Source of the DNA: SLRI01 sp942491185
GTDB lineage: Bacteria; Pseudomonadota; Alphaproteobacteria; Geminicoccales; Geminicoccaceae
Reading direction: 5' to 3'
DNA: 64,000 nucleotides
NCBI GenBank assembly: GCA_942491185.1
Contig: CALOAB010000003.1
Location: 1 to 64,000, forward strand
Shown: positions 31,287 through 40,622 of the stretch, piece after piece
How the letters are laid out: each line of letters starts with the position of its first letter
Numbering within the stretch: the stretch's first letter is position 1
Position numbers and translations under genes: made by a program
Notes under the pieces: generated by a model
What the model was told of the DNA's origin: nothing
What the model saw: only the letters and a program-made list of their open reading frames with translations
The model's database searches: none

Positions 31287-32036
31287 TCACTGCTTCTTGA
31301 AGAGGGCGCCGGCGGTCCAACCGGCGCCAATGGCCAAAACAACCGAGATCAGGCCGTAAAGGGCGGGGCTGGCCCGCGCCGCATCGAAGATCTCGGCCTC
31401 GAGACCCACCTTGGAGATCACCAGCACGCTGGTCTGGGCACCGACCACCTGACCGTCCCGCACCTGCAGGACCTCGATCTGGTAGTTGCCGGGTGGGACA
31501 TTCGCCGGGAAGCTCAAGGTGGTGCGAAACAATCGCTCACCGAGAAAGCGAACCTGCGCCACATCGACCGAGTAGAGGTCGTCGCGCGCCTTGTTGCGGA
31601 CCAGGGCCTCGCGAAAGGAGGCGAGGTCGGCCGCCGGGCGCCCGGCCGCATCCGGCACCTGCAGGGCCAGCCGGTCGACGCCGATGCGAAACCGGTCGCG
31701 GTCGTCCTCGGCCAGCAAGTCCGCAAGCGGCCGGCTCGCCGCGACCGCATAGTAGGCCGGCGCGTCGGTGAAGGTGAGCTCGTCGGTATTGAGCCAGACC
31801 GGCCCGATCCGGCTCTTGCGCCTGACCGTGGCGACGGTGTCCGGGCCGCGCACGATGACGACGACATCGCCGCCGGGCTCGTCCATGGCACCGAACAACA
31901 GCACGTTGCTGCCGGTGAAGGCGGTCGTGATGGCGATCAGGTGGTGCGAAAGGTCGGCGATAAAGCCGCTCGCCCGGGCCGTCGAGGCTTGGCCGAGCAA
32001 CAGCACGAGCAGGACGATGCCGCCGAGCCGCAGCAT
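31287..32036 (-). CDS. TIGR02186-type membrane-anchored protein
   Basis: 249 residues. N-terminal signal or anchor (MLRLGGIVLLVLLLG, cleavage possible after ARA-SG), a periplasmic beta-rich body, and one C-terminal transmembrane helix (about 222-245) ending in KKQ. The SGFIADLSHHLIAITTAFTG opening and the VRGP segments match the TIGR02186 family, a conserved alphaproteobacterial protein that usually accompanies TauE/SafE or YeeE-like sulfur transporters. The ATG is preceded by GGAAAC. The molecular role is not established. Confidence 0.8.
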   Translation of the reverse strand: MLRLGGIVLLVLLLGQASTARASGFIADLSHHLIAITTAFTGSNVLLFGAMDEPGGDVVVIVRGPDTVATVRRKSRIGPVWLNTDELTFTDAPAYYAVAASRPLADLLAEDDRDRFRIGVDRLALQVPDAAGRPAADLASFREALVRNKARDDLYSVDVAQVRFLGERLFRTTLSFPANVPPGNYQIEVLQVRDGQVVGAQTSVLVISKVGLEAEIFDAARASPALYGLISVVLAIGAGWTAGALFKKQ

Positions 32037-32170
32037 CAGTTTCCTGCCTGCGCTTGCGGCGGCGCCTGGAGCCGACAACAGCGCGGGCCGACAGCAGCGT
32101 CGCTCGCGGACTGGCTCGACAAAGCTGCTCCTTCCCCATCTCGCCAAACGCATCCGATCACCGCCACCGC

Positions 32171-33328
32171 TCAAGACCCTCCGGCGGGACCGAGGCCGGC
32201 AGGGCCACCGAGCCCGAGCGCTGCCCGCCAGCTGCCACGCTCGAGGCGGCGAAGCGCCAGCACGGCGCCGATGACGATGCCGAAGAGCGCCAGAAACGAC
32301 CCCAGGGCCAGCGTCGCCAAGCCCGTCATCCCCTGGCCGACCGTGCAACCGAGCGCCAGAATGCCGCCGAAGCCCATGAGCCCACCGCCACTGACATGCC
32401 TTATCATATCGCCCTGATGGCCGAACGTCTCGATTCGCGCGCGCCCAGCCGAAACGGCCGATAGCGCAGCACCTAGAACCGTCCCGATGACCAGCGCCGC
32501 GCCGAAGCCCGGCCAGGCACCGTCGCCGGTCATCGCCCAGAGCTGCGCCTCGGCGATCGGTGCCACGAACGTGAGCGACGCCACCGCCCAGGGCGGCCCG
32601 ACCGACGCTGGCGACGCGACTATTGGCGACGCCTGCAGCCAACCGGTCAGGACGAAGCCGAGGGCGATCAGCGTGCCGAGCCCGAGGCCGAGCTGCAGAT
32701 CCAGCCGGCTGCGGCGAAAGCTCGGATCCTTGAAGACATAGAGCAGCAGGCCCGCCCCGAGCACGAGGCCGAGCGCCAGATCCAGTGCCGGCGCGGGGCC
32801 GACGCCGGCGGCCGCCAGGGCCGCACCGAGACTCTGCGTCGGCTGATCGAAGGCAAAGCTCGCGGCACTGCGCAGCAGCCCGGCTGCCGGGGCGAGGATG
32901 CCGGCCTGGGTGGCAAACGCGGTAACGCCCAGCACCAGAACGACGACCAGCGCCTTCAGGCTGCCGCCGCCGAGGCGGACCAGGTTGCGGCTGGCGCACC
33001 CACCGGCCAGCACCATGCCGATCCCGAAGAGCACCCCGCCGACGATGAGCGCCACCGGCTCGATCGCCGACCCCAGCGGCTCGCTCAGCGCCAGCGGCAC
33101 CAGCCCGACGGCAGCGGCGAGCTGGGTCAGGACGAGCGCGGTCGCGATGGCCAAGCCCCAGGCGCGCAGCCGTCGCTGGCTGCCGAACAGATACCAGTCG
33201 CTGATCGCCCCCATGGTGCAGAAATGGCTGCGCTCGATCAGCCAGCCGGCAAGCCCGCCGAGCAGCGCCGCGCCCAAGGCAATGGCCACGACCGGTGACA
33301 ACCCGATACCGTCTAGTACTGCTGACAC
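32171..33328 (-). CDS. YeeE/YedE family sulfur (thiosulfate) transporter
   Basis: 385 residues with about nine or more transmembrane helices and two repeats. The three conserved cysteines of the family are present in their motifs: C37 (SHFCTMG), C111 (GGCASRN) and C328 (LGCTVGQG). In the characterised YeeE/TsuA these relay thiosulfate through the membrane. It starts with GTG after GAAGGGGC. TIGR02186-type and Usp genes follow in the same direction, forming a small sulfur-related unit. Confidence 0.88.
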   Translation of the reverse strand: MSAVLDGIGLSPVVAIALGAALLGGLAGWLIERSHFCTMGAISDWYLFGSQRRLRAWGLAIATALVLTQLAAAVGLVPLALSEPLGSAIEPVALIVGGVLFGIGMVLAGGCASRNLVRLGGGSLKALVVVLVLGVTAFATQAGILAPAAGLLRSAASFAFDQPTQSLGAALAAAGVGPAPALDLALGLVLGAGLLLYVFKDPSFRRSRLDLQLGLGLGTLIALGFVLTGWLQASPIVASPASVGPPWAVASLTFVAPIAEAQLWAMTGDGAWPGFGAALVIGTVLGAALSAVSAGRARIETFGHQGDMIRHVSGGGLMGFGGILALGCTVGQGMTGLATLALGSFLALFGIVIGAVLALRRLERGSWRAALGLGGPAGLGPAGGS

Positions 33329-33968
33329 GCCCCTTCGCCACTCCGCCGGACGACCGAGCCTCGATCACCCACCCGAGGATCGGCCCAAACATGGGCTCAC
33401 GGCCCAGCCCTGCATAGCCCGCAGCAGCGCAACCGCCCACCCCCGAACCCCGCCCGTCACGAGAGCAAGGCCGCAAGTGGCACGTCGGGCTCATGGTTGC
33501 AGACTCCGCCGGCCACGACTCGAGCGTCGCGACGCCTCGATCGAGCCGAGAAACGCCGAACAGGTCCGGGCCGCCGCATGGCCCCACCGTTCCAGTCACG
33601 GCAATGCCCGAGGGGGCGGTGCATCAGCAAGTCGACGCGAGCATCGGCTTCGGCTGGCAGAACACGACGATTGCGATAACACCATCAACGGCAGGACGGC
33701 CGCCCAGAATCGTCGCCACAATGCCAAGCGGCTTCGGCCAACCCTCACGATCCTGAGGCGGCAGCGCAGCCAGCACTCTGTCGAGAATGGCCCAAACAGT
33801 GTCGGCGAGCCCCAATGCGTGCGTCTAGCTCGGACCACAGGGCCGATCGCGGCCTGACGCCAGTCTTGGCACGGTCGCAGCAACGTCAGGCTGGCCGCGC
33901 TTCTTCGTGCCGGTCCGCGTTCTCCGGCGGCGCGGTTCGGTGCTCTTGTTGAAGCCGTCGATCGACGG
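33329..33968. other. 640-base gene-poor region
   Basis: No recognisable gene. A 63-residue minus-strand frame (33624-33815, hydrophobic middle) is the only candidate and has no clear ribosome-binding site or family. The region lies between the M23 gene and the YeeE gene, both on the minus strand, and should contain the YeeE promoter and the M23 terminator; neither is obvious. Confidence 0.55.
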
Positions 33969-35375
33969 TCAGCTGCCGAGCGCCTCGACGAGCTGGCGGC
34001 CGGCGGCGAGGAAGCGGGCGGGGTCGCGTGGCTCGTTGTCGACCCGGACCTCATAGTGGAGATGCCGGCCGGTGCTGCGTCCGGTGGTGCCGATCACGCC
34101 GATGGGCGCTCGCCGGCCGACGGTCTGCCCGACCTCGACCAGGGTCCGACTCAAATGCGCGTAGCGGGTGGTCATGCCGTGGCCGTGGTCGAGCTCCACC
34201 ATGATCCCATAGCTGCCGGCGCGCCCGGCGCGGATGACGGTGCCGGGCGACGTGGCCAGAACCTCGCTGCCCGATGGCGCGCCGAAATCGAGGCCGTGAT
34301 GCATGGCCCGGCGGCGGCTGAGCGGATCGACGCGTTGGCCGAACCGGCTGGTCAGATGGAAGCTGTCGAACGGCGCGCCGAGCGGCACGGCAGCGAGCAC
34401 GCGCTCGGCCGCCTCGAGCCTGTCGATATCGCCAAGGAAGGCTGCAGCGAGCAGCGAGCCGAGGCCCGCTGTCACGGCTTCGGGGTCCAGGGCGTTGCCA
34501 GCCGATGGCTCCTGCGTCAGCGCCTGCGGATCGAGCCCGAACGGCAACTGATCGGTAAGCGTCTCGTCATCGGCGGCAAGCCCGCTCGGCCACGAGCCGT
34601 CTCCAGAACCCGCGCGCGCCTGTGCGGCTAAAGCGGACGGCAGAAACGGCCCGCCCTGGCCGGCCGCTTCGCCGCCAGCGCGGGCGATCAGGCGATCGGC
34701 CTCGATCCCGGTGTGCCGCAACACGGTCTCGATCGCTGCAAGCCGGTCGCCGATCCAATCGGTGAGCCAAAGCTGCGCCAACTCGCGCTCGCGCTCGAGC
34801 CGGGCGAGGCGCCCATCGGCCATGGCGACGTGCTGACGCAGAACCGCTGATTCATCGACCGCCAGCTCGAGCTGGTTGTGCAGATCGGCGATGCGGTCCT
34901 CGAGCGTCGTCCGGCCGTGCTCCACGGCCAGGCGCTCGGCCTCGGCCGTCGCCAGCCAGCGCTCGGCCTCACTGACACGTCGATCGAGCCGTTGCGCCCG
35001 CTCGCGGGCGAGGCGGCGCTCTGTTTCCAATGCCAGCCGCTCGGCATCGACCAAGGCCAGGTCCCGGCTCAGCCGCGCGCTCTCGGCAGTGGCCGCGTCG
35101 AGCCAAAGGTTGCGCTCCTCGAGTGCTCGACGCAGCACAACGGCCTCCGCCTCGACCTCGTGCCGGGCCAGCTCGCGCTGCTCCAACGCCGTCAGAAGCT
35201 CACGCTCGCGCATCTCGTAATCGCTGACACGCAACTCCAGCACAAAGGCCGCGACGCCGCCCATAACGACGACGCAGGCCAGGAGGTAGGCCGCAAGCAG
35301 CACCGGTGTGTGGTGCCACAACGCCGTCTCCCTGTCGTCGGGCGGGACCAGGGCCGCGAGAGAACGTCGGAGCAT
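33969..35375 (-). CDS. M23 peptidase with long coiled coil (EnvC/divisome-like)
   Basis: 468 residues. One transmembrane helix near residues 27-50 is followed by a long Glu/Arg/Leu-rich coiled coil (about 55-215), a variable linker, and a C-terminal M23 domain (about 345-460). The metal ligands H359-x3-D363 and H438-x-H440 are present, together with YAHLSR, so it should be an active peptidoglycan endopeptidase held at the inner membrane. The architecture resembles divisome regulators of the DipM/EnvC type, but no division gene is nearby. ATG 35375 is preceded by GGAGG at 12 bases; a GTG 17 codons upstream is less supported. Confidence 0.85.
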   Translation of the reverse strand: MLRRSLAALVPPDDRETALWHHTPVLLAAYLLACVVVMGGVAAFVLELRVSDYEMRERELLTALEQRELARHEVEAEAVVLRRALEERNLWLDAATAESARLSRDLALVDAERLALETERRLARERAQRLDRRVSEAERWLATAEAERLAVEHGRTTLEDRIADLHNQLELAVDESAVLRQHVAMADGRLARLERERELAQLWLTDWIGDRLAAIETVLRHTGIEADRLIARAGGEAAGQGGPFLPSALAAQARAGSGDGSWPSGLAADDETLTDQLPFGLDPQALTQEPSAGNALDPEAVTAGLGSLLAAAFLGDIDRLEAAERVLAAVPLGAPFDSFHLTSRFGQRVDPLSRRRAMHHGLDFGAPSGSEVLATSPGTVIRAGRAGSYGIMVELDHGHGMTTRYAHLSRTLVEVGQTVGRRAPIGVIGTTGRSTGRHLHYEVRVDNEPRDPARFLAAGRQLVEALGS

Positions 35376-35461
35376 CGACGGGATGGACCTCCAAGCGAAG
35401 AGCAGCAACGAAATGCAGACTGCCACCTGGAGATTTCGATCTGGTTAACAGGCCGCTGAAG

Positions 35462-36541
<1,080 letters not shown>

Positions 36542-36564
36542 GCTCGCGCCTGTTCAATGCAGGC

Positions 36565-36647
36565 AAGAATGCGGGGAAGATGATCCTCCCCGCACCCCTC
36601 CAGAACTTCCGAGGGGGCGTGGGGGAAATCATTTCCCCCGCATTCTT
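36565..36647. repeat. Double-hairpin element, copy 1 (ugpE-ugpC spacer)
   Basis: Terminal inverted repeats AAGAATGCGGGG and CCCCGCATTCTT bound two hairpins: GGGGAAGATGATCCTCCCC and GGGGGAAATCATTTCCCCC. The centre (about 36594-36619) can also fold. Copy 2 in the neighbouring spacer is its reverse complement with few differences, so this is a small mobile repeat. Confidence 0.8.
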
Positions 36648-36661
36648 TTCCGATTTCTTCA

Positions 36662-37510
36662 TCATTTCTCGGTATCAACGAGGCCCTTGACGAAGAGCCG
36701 CTGCATGAAGACGACAACCAGCACGGGCGGGATCAAGGCGAGGATCGCAACGGCGGTGATGAAGTGCCATTCCGGCTCGTTCTCGGCCGCCACCACCATG
36801 CGCTGGATCGCCATGACGATGGTGTACATGCTCTCGTCGGTGGTGACGAGCAGCGGCCAGAGATACTGGTTCCAGCCATAGATAAAGAGAATGACGAAGA
36901 GTGCCGCGATATTGGTTCGGGACAGCGGCAGGAGAATGTCCCAAAAGAACTTCAGCGGCCCGGCGCCATCGACCCTCGCCGCCTCTGCCAGCTCGTCCGG
37001 CACGGTCATGAAGAACTGGCGGAAGAGGAAAGTGGCCGTGGCCGAGGCGATCAGCGGCAGGATCAGCCCGGTATAGCTGTTCAAGAGCTTGAGATCGGCC
37101 ATCACCTCGTAGGTCGGCAGGATGCGCACCTCGACCGGCAGCATCAGCGTGACGAAGATGGTCCAAAACGCCAGCATTCGTCCGGGAAAGCGGAAATAGA
37201 CGATGGCGAAGGCCGAGAGCAGCGAGATCGCGATCTTGCCGATGGCAATGCCCATGGCCATGATCAGCGAGTTCAGCATCATCGGCGCTACCGGCCCGGA
37301 GCTCGCCCGCTCCAGCCCCTGACCCAGCACGGCCGAGTAGTTCTCCACCAGGCGGTCACCCATGACCATCGGTATCGGCGCCTTGAGCACGTCACCCGGC
37401 GCCTGGGTCGAGGCCACGAAGGTGACGTAGATCGGCAGTGCGACGATCAGCACGCCGAAGATCAGCGTCAGATGCACGAAGACCATGAAGAGGGGGCGAT
37501 TCTCGACCAT
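36662..37510 (-). CDS. ugpE: sn-glycerol-3-phosphate ABC transporter permease UgpE
   Basis: 282 residues with six transmembrane helices and the EAA loop (PDELAEAARVDGAGPLKFFW). Opens MVENRP like E. coli UgpE (MIENRP) and keeps VASTQAPGDV, SAFAIVYFRFPGR, PVEVRILPTYEV, IYGWNQYLWPLL and the terminal GLVDTEK. An in-frame ATG at 37522 exists but lies at the edge of the repeat element. Pairs with UgpA to form the pore. Confidence 0.94.
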   Translation of the reverse strand: MVENRPLFMVFVHLTLIFGVLIVALPIYVTFVASTQAPGDVLKAPIPMVMGDRLVENYSAVLGQGLERASSGPVAPMMLNSLIMAMGIAIGKIAISLLSAFAIVYFRFPGRMLAFWTIFVTLMLPVEVRILPTYEVMADLKLLNSYTGLILPLIASATATFLFRQFFMTVPDELAEAARVDGAGPLKFFWDILLPLSRTNIAALFVILFIYGWNQYLWPLLVTTDESMYTIVMAIQRMVVAAENEPEWHFITAVAILALIPPVLVVVFMQRLFVKGLVDTEK

Positions 37511-37520
37511 CAGGTTAAGC

Positions 37521-37595
37521 ATGCGGGGGAAATGATTTCCCCCGCGCCCCCTCGAAAATTTCGGTGGGGCGCGGGGAGGATCATCCTCCCCGTCT
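37521..37595. repeat. Double-hairpin element, copy 2 (ugpA-ugpE spacer)
   Basis: Contains GGGGGAAATGATTTCCCCC and GGGGAGGATCATCCTCCCC joined by a C/G-rich centre, in inverted orientation relative to copy 1. The two spacers on either side of ugpE therefore carry the same element facing each other. In transcripts each copy gives two strong stem-loops. Confidence 0.8.
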
Positions 37596-37610
37596 TTCTT
37601 TGCTCTTCGT

Positions 37611-38496
37611 TCATCCGTACTGCACCCGGCGCTCGACGAAGCGGAACTGGATCACCGTCAGCGTGATCACGATCGCCATCAAGATGACCGACTGTGCCGC
37701 CGAGCTGCCGAGATTGAGGCCGATGAAGCCATCGCTGTAGACCTTGTAGACAAGGATGTTGGTGGCCTGCGCCGGGCCGCCCCGGGTCACCGCGTGGATG
37801 ATCCCGAACGTGTCGAAGAAGGCGTAGACGATGTTGACCACGAGCAGGAAAAAGGTGGTGGGCGAGAGCAGCGGGAAGATGATGGTGAAGAACCGCCTGA
37901 CCGGACCCGCGCAGTCGATCGCCGCCGCCTCGATCAGCGATTTCGGGATCGCCTGCATGCCCGGCGAGGAAGAAGAGGAAGTTGTACGAGATCTGCTTCC
38001 AGGCGGCCGCCAGGACGACCAGGAGCATCGCCTGGTTGCCGTCGATCTGATGGTTCCAGGTGATCCCCAGTCTGTCCAGCCACCAAGCAACGATGCCGAC
38101 CGACGGGTTGAAGAGAAAGAGCCAGAGCACGCCGGCAATCGCGGGTGCCACCGCATAAGGCCAGATCAGGAGCGTGCGGTAGGCGAGCGCACCCTTGATC
38201 ACATGGTCCGCGACGGCGGCCAGCAGCAGCGCCACGCCGAGCCCGACCACGGTGACGCCCAGGCTGAAGATCGCCGTCACCCTGATGGCGTTCAGATACT
38301 CACGGTTGTCGAACAGGTAAGTGAAATTCTCGAACCAGACGAAGCGTACCGAGAGCCCGAACGCATCCTGGACCAGCATCGATTGCCAGATCGCCTGGCT
38401 CGCCGGCCACAAGAAGAACACCGCCGTAATCGCCAGCTGGGGTGCCAGCAGCGCATAGGGCAGCCAGCGATGGCGAAAGACGACGCGCTTTTCCAA
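37611..38496 (-). pseudogene. ugpA: sn-glycerol-3-phosphate ABC transporter permease UgpA, frameshifted
   Basis: First frame from TTG 38496 (E. coli-like RHRWLPYALLAPQL, LLIWPYAVAPAIAGVLW) reaches SYNFLFFLAG, then leaves the family at a G-run at 37960-37962. The rest of UgpA (MQAIPKSLIEAAAIDCAG, EAA loop, FVERRVQYG) continues in the next frame to 37611. Deleting one G restores a full 294-residue permease. If real, the second half including the ATPase-docking loop would be lost and the Ugp system would not work. Confidence 0.85.
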
Positions 38497-38511
38497 GGCT
38501 CAGGCGGCCCC

Positions 38512-38543
38512 GGGCGAGAGGGCACCGCAGCCCCCTCTCGCCC
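38512..38543 (-). promoter_or_regulatory. Hairpin between ugpB and ugpA
   Basis: An 11-bp perfect inverted repeat, GGGCGAGAGGG / CCCTCTCGCCC, in the 71-base gap after the binding-protein gene. There is no T-run, so it is more likely a 3' end stabiliser that raises ugpB message over the permease genes than a terminator. Confidence 0.5.
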
Positions 38544-38567
38544 ATGCGCCAGAGAGGCGCAAGCCGC

Positions 38568-39887
38568 TCAGCCCTGCTGCTGCTCGAACTGCCGGAGCAA
38601 CTCGTTGCCGCGCCGGGCGGCCTCGTCGAGCGCCTCCTGGGCGCTCGCGTCGCCGGCCCAGACCCGCTCGAGCTCCTCGGCGATGATGTCGCGGATCTGC
38701 ACGAAATTGCCGAAGCGCAGGCCCTTCGAGTTCTCGGTGGGCGGGTTCAGGTTGATCTGCTTGACCGAGATATCGGCGCCCGGGTTTGCCTCGTAGAAGC
38801 CCTGCTCCTGGCTCAGCTCGTAGGCCGCCTGGGTGATCGGCAGGTAGCCCGTCTCCTGGTGGTACCAAGCCTGGACCTCGGGCGACGACAGGTAGCTGAA
38901 GAACTGGGCCACGCCCTCATAGGACTCGGCCTCGTGGCCCTGCAGCACCCAGAGCGAGGCGCCGCCGATGATCGAGTTCTGCGGCGCGCCCTCGACGTCC
39001 GGCCAGTAGGGCAGCATGCCGATGCCGAACTCGAAGTCGGTGACGTTGGCGGAGATGCCGGCGTAGCCCGCCGAGCTCTCCGTGTACATCGCACATTCCT
39101 GATTATAGAACTTGGGTGCTGCCTGGTTGGTGCGGCCGCCATAGTCGAAGATCTTCGACTGCTGCCATTCGCCCATCTTGGTGATGTGGTCGACGGCCAC
39201 CGTCTGGTTGAAGGTGAACTCGGTGCCGAGGCCGCCGAAGCCGTTCGACAGCGTCCCGATCGGCTGGTTGTGCCAGGCCGAGAGGTTCTCGATGTGGACC
39301 CAGCTCTCCCAGGCCGTGGTGAAGCCGCACTCGAAGCCGGCTTCCTGCAGCGCCAATGCCGCTTCCTCGAGCTCCGGCCAGGTCGCGGGCGGCGTCTCCG
39401 GGTCGAGCCCGGCCGCCGCGAAGGCGTCCTTGTTGTACCAGAGCACGGGCGTCGAGCTGTTGAACGGCATCGACAGCATCTGGCCCTCGGGCGTCGTGTA
39501 GTAGCCGGTCACTGCCTGCAGATAGACGCTCGGATCGAACGGCTCGCCGGCATCCTCCATCAGCTGGTAGACCGGGTAGATGGCGCCCTCGGCACCCATC
39601 ATGGTGGCCGTGCCGACCTCGAAGACCTGGACGATGTGCGGCTGCTCATTGGCGCGAAACGCGGCGATCGCCGCCGTCATGGTCTCGGCATAGGAGCCCT
39701 TGAAGGTCGGGATGATCTCGTACGCGTCCTGCGTGGCGTTGAAGTCGGCGGCGATCTTCTCGACCCGCTCGCCATTGGCGCCGCCCATCGCGTGCCACCA
39801 CTGGATCTGCGTCTGGGCCATGGCAGCACTGCTGGCGCCCATGGCCGAAACCGCCAGGATGGCGGCCGCGAGGTTGGTCTTCCGCAT
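38568..39887 (-). CDS. ugpB: sn-glycerol-3-phosphate ABC transporter binding protein UgpB
   Basis: 439 residues. Signal peptide MRKTNLAAAILAVSAMGASS with cleavage near AMA-QT, then IQWWHAMGGANGERVEKIA, the family's typical opening. The conserved NSSTPVLWYNKDAF and GGASLWVLQGHE segments are present. It captures glycerol-3-phosphate (and glycerophosphodiesters) in the periplasm. The ATG has GAAGGAGG upstream; the 18 extra residues of the longer frame lack support. First gene of the operon. Confidence 0.93.
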   Translation of the reverse strand: MRKTNLAAAILAVSAMGASSAAMAQTQIQWWHAMGGANGERVEKIAADFNATQDAYEIIPTFKGSYAETMTAAIAAFRANEQPHIVQVFEVGTATMMGAEGAIYPVYQLMEDAGEPFDPSVYLQAVTGYYTTPEGQMLSMPFNSSTPVLWYNKDAFAAAGLDPETPPATWPELEEAALALQEAGFECGFTTAWESWVHIENLSAWHNQPIGTLSNGFGGLGTEFTFNQTVAVDHITKMGEWQQSKIFDYGGRTNQAAPKFYNQECAMYTESSAGYAGISANVTDFEFGIGMLPYWPDVEGAPQNSIIGGASLWVLQGHEAESYEGVAQFFSYLSSPEVQAWYHQETGYLPITQAAYELSQEQGFYEANPGADISVKQINLNPPTENSKGLRFGNFVQIRDIIAEELERVWAGDASAQEALDEAARRGNELLRQFEQQQG

Positions 39888-39947
39888 GAGTGTCCTCCTT
39901 CTCCCTGTTACCGGGATAATGCGCTCGCTGGGTTCGACCACGCAAGC

Positions 39948-39965
39948 ATGACAATCATGTGACAG
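39948..39965 (-). promoter_or_regulatory. Candidate Pho box upstream of ugpB
   Basis: The minus strand reads CTGTCAC-ATGA-TTGTCAT: two PhoB half-sites with the standard four-base gap, 60 bases before the ugpB start. The ugp operon is a classic PhoB target in E. coli. The match is good, but no -10 at the usual 10-base distance is evident (a CATTAT lies further on). Confidence 0.6.
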
Positions 39966-39968
39966 CGT

Positions 39969-40622
39969 TCACGATCGGCAGGGCGCCGCCCAGGGCTCGA
40001 CGACGCGGCCACCGGCGGCGATCGCATCGTCGTGGTCGTGGGTGACCAGGAGCGTCGGCAGGCCGGCATCCCGCGCACGGCCGAGGACGAAGCCGCGCAC
40101 CTCGGCGCGACGCTCGCGATCGAGGCTGGCGAAGGGCTCGTCGAGCAGGAGTGCGGTGGGCTGGGCCAGGAGACAGCGGACCAGCGCCACGCGTGCCTGC
40201 TGCCCGCCGGACAGCGTCTTGGGATCGCGCCGGCCGTAGCCCTCCAGCCCGACCTCGGCGAGCGCCGCCTCCGCCGCCTCGCGCCGAGCCTGCCGTCCGC
40301 GCAGCGAACGCGGCAGCGCGAACAGCAGATTGCCCAAGACGTCCATATGCGGGAAGAGCAGCGGTTGCTGCAGCATCAGGCCGAGCCGGCGCGAATCGGG
40401 CGCCAGCGCCTCGATCCGCCGGCCGGCCAGCGCCACGCGACCAGAGCCGTCGACGCCTTTGGGCGCCGTGCCGGCGAGCCAGAGCAAGAGGCTCGACTTG
40501 CCGCAGCCGGACGGCCCCATCACGGTCACGACCTCGCCGGGTGCGACGCTGAGATCGAAGCCGTCGAGCAGCGTCCGGCCGCCGGCCTCGATCCGCACGG
40601 CCTCGAGCACGAGCCCGCTCAC
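39969..40622 (-). CDS. ynjD: YnjD-type ABC transporter ATPase
   Basis: 217 residues. Walker A G36-S44 (GPSGCGKSS), Q-loop LMLQQPLLFPHM, signature LSGGQQARVAL, Walker B LLLDEPFASLD, and an H-loop VTHDHDD. The GTG start overlaps the permease stop (GTGA), so translation is coupled. The binding protein and fused permease upstream match the YnjB and YnjC families, so this is YnjD. The substrate is unknown; a thiamine-like cofactor has been suggested for the family. Confidence 0.88.
   Translation of the reverse strand: MSGLVLEAVRIEAGGRTLLDGFDLSVAPGEVVTVMGPSGCGKSSLLLWLAGTAPKGVDGSGRVALAGRRIEALAPDSRRLGLMLQQPLLFPHMDVLGNLLFALPRSLRGRQARREAAEAALAEVGLEGYGRRDPKTLSGGQQARVALVRCLLAQPTALLLDEPFASLDRERRAEVRGFVLGRARDAGLPTLLVTHDHDDAIAAGGRVVEPWAAPCRS

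Noticed and set aside
33624..33815. 63-residue minus-strand frame with a hydrophobic middle
   Set aside because: No ribosome-binding site, no recognisable family and no partner; not reported as a gene.
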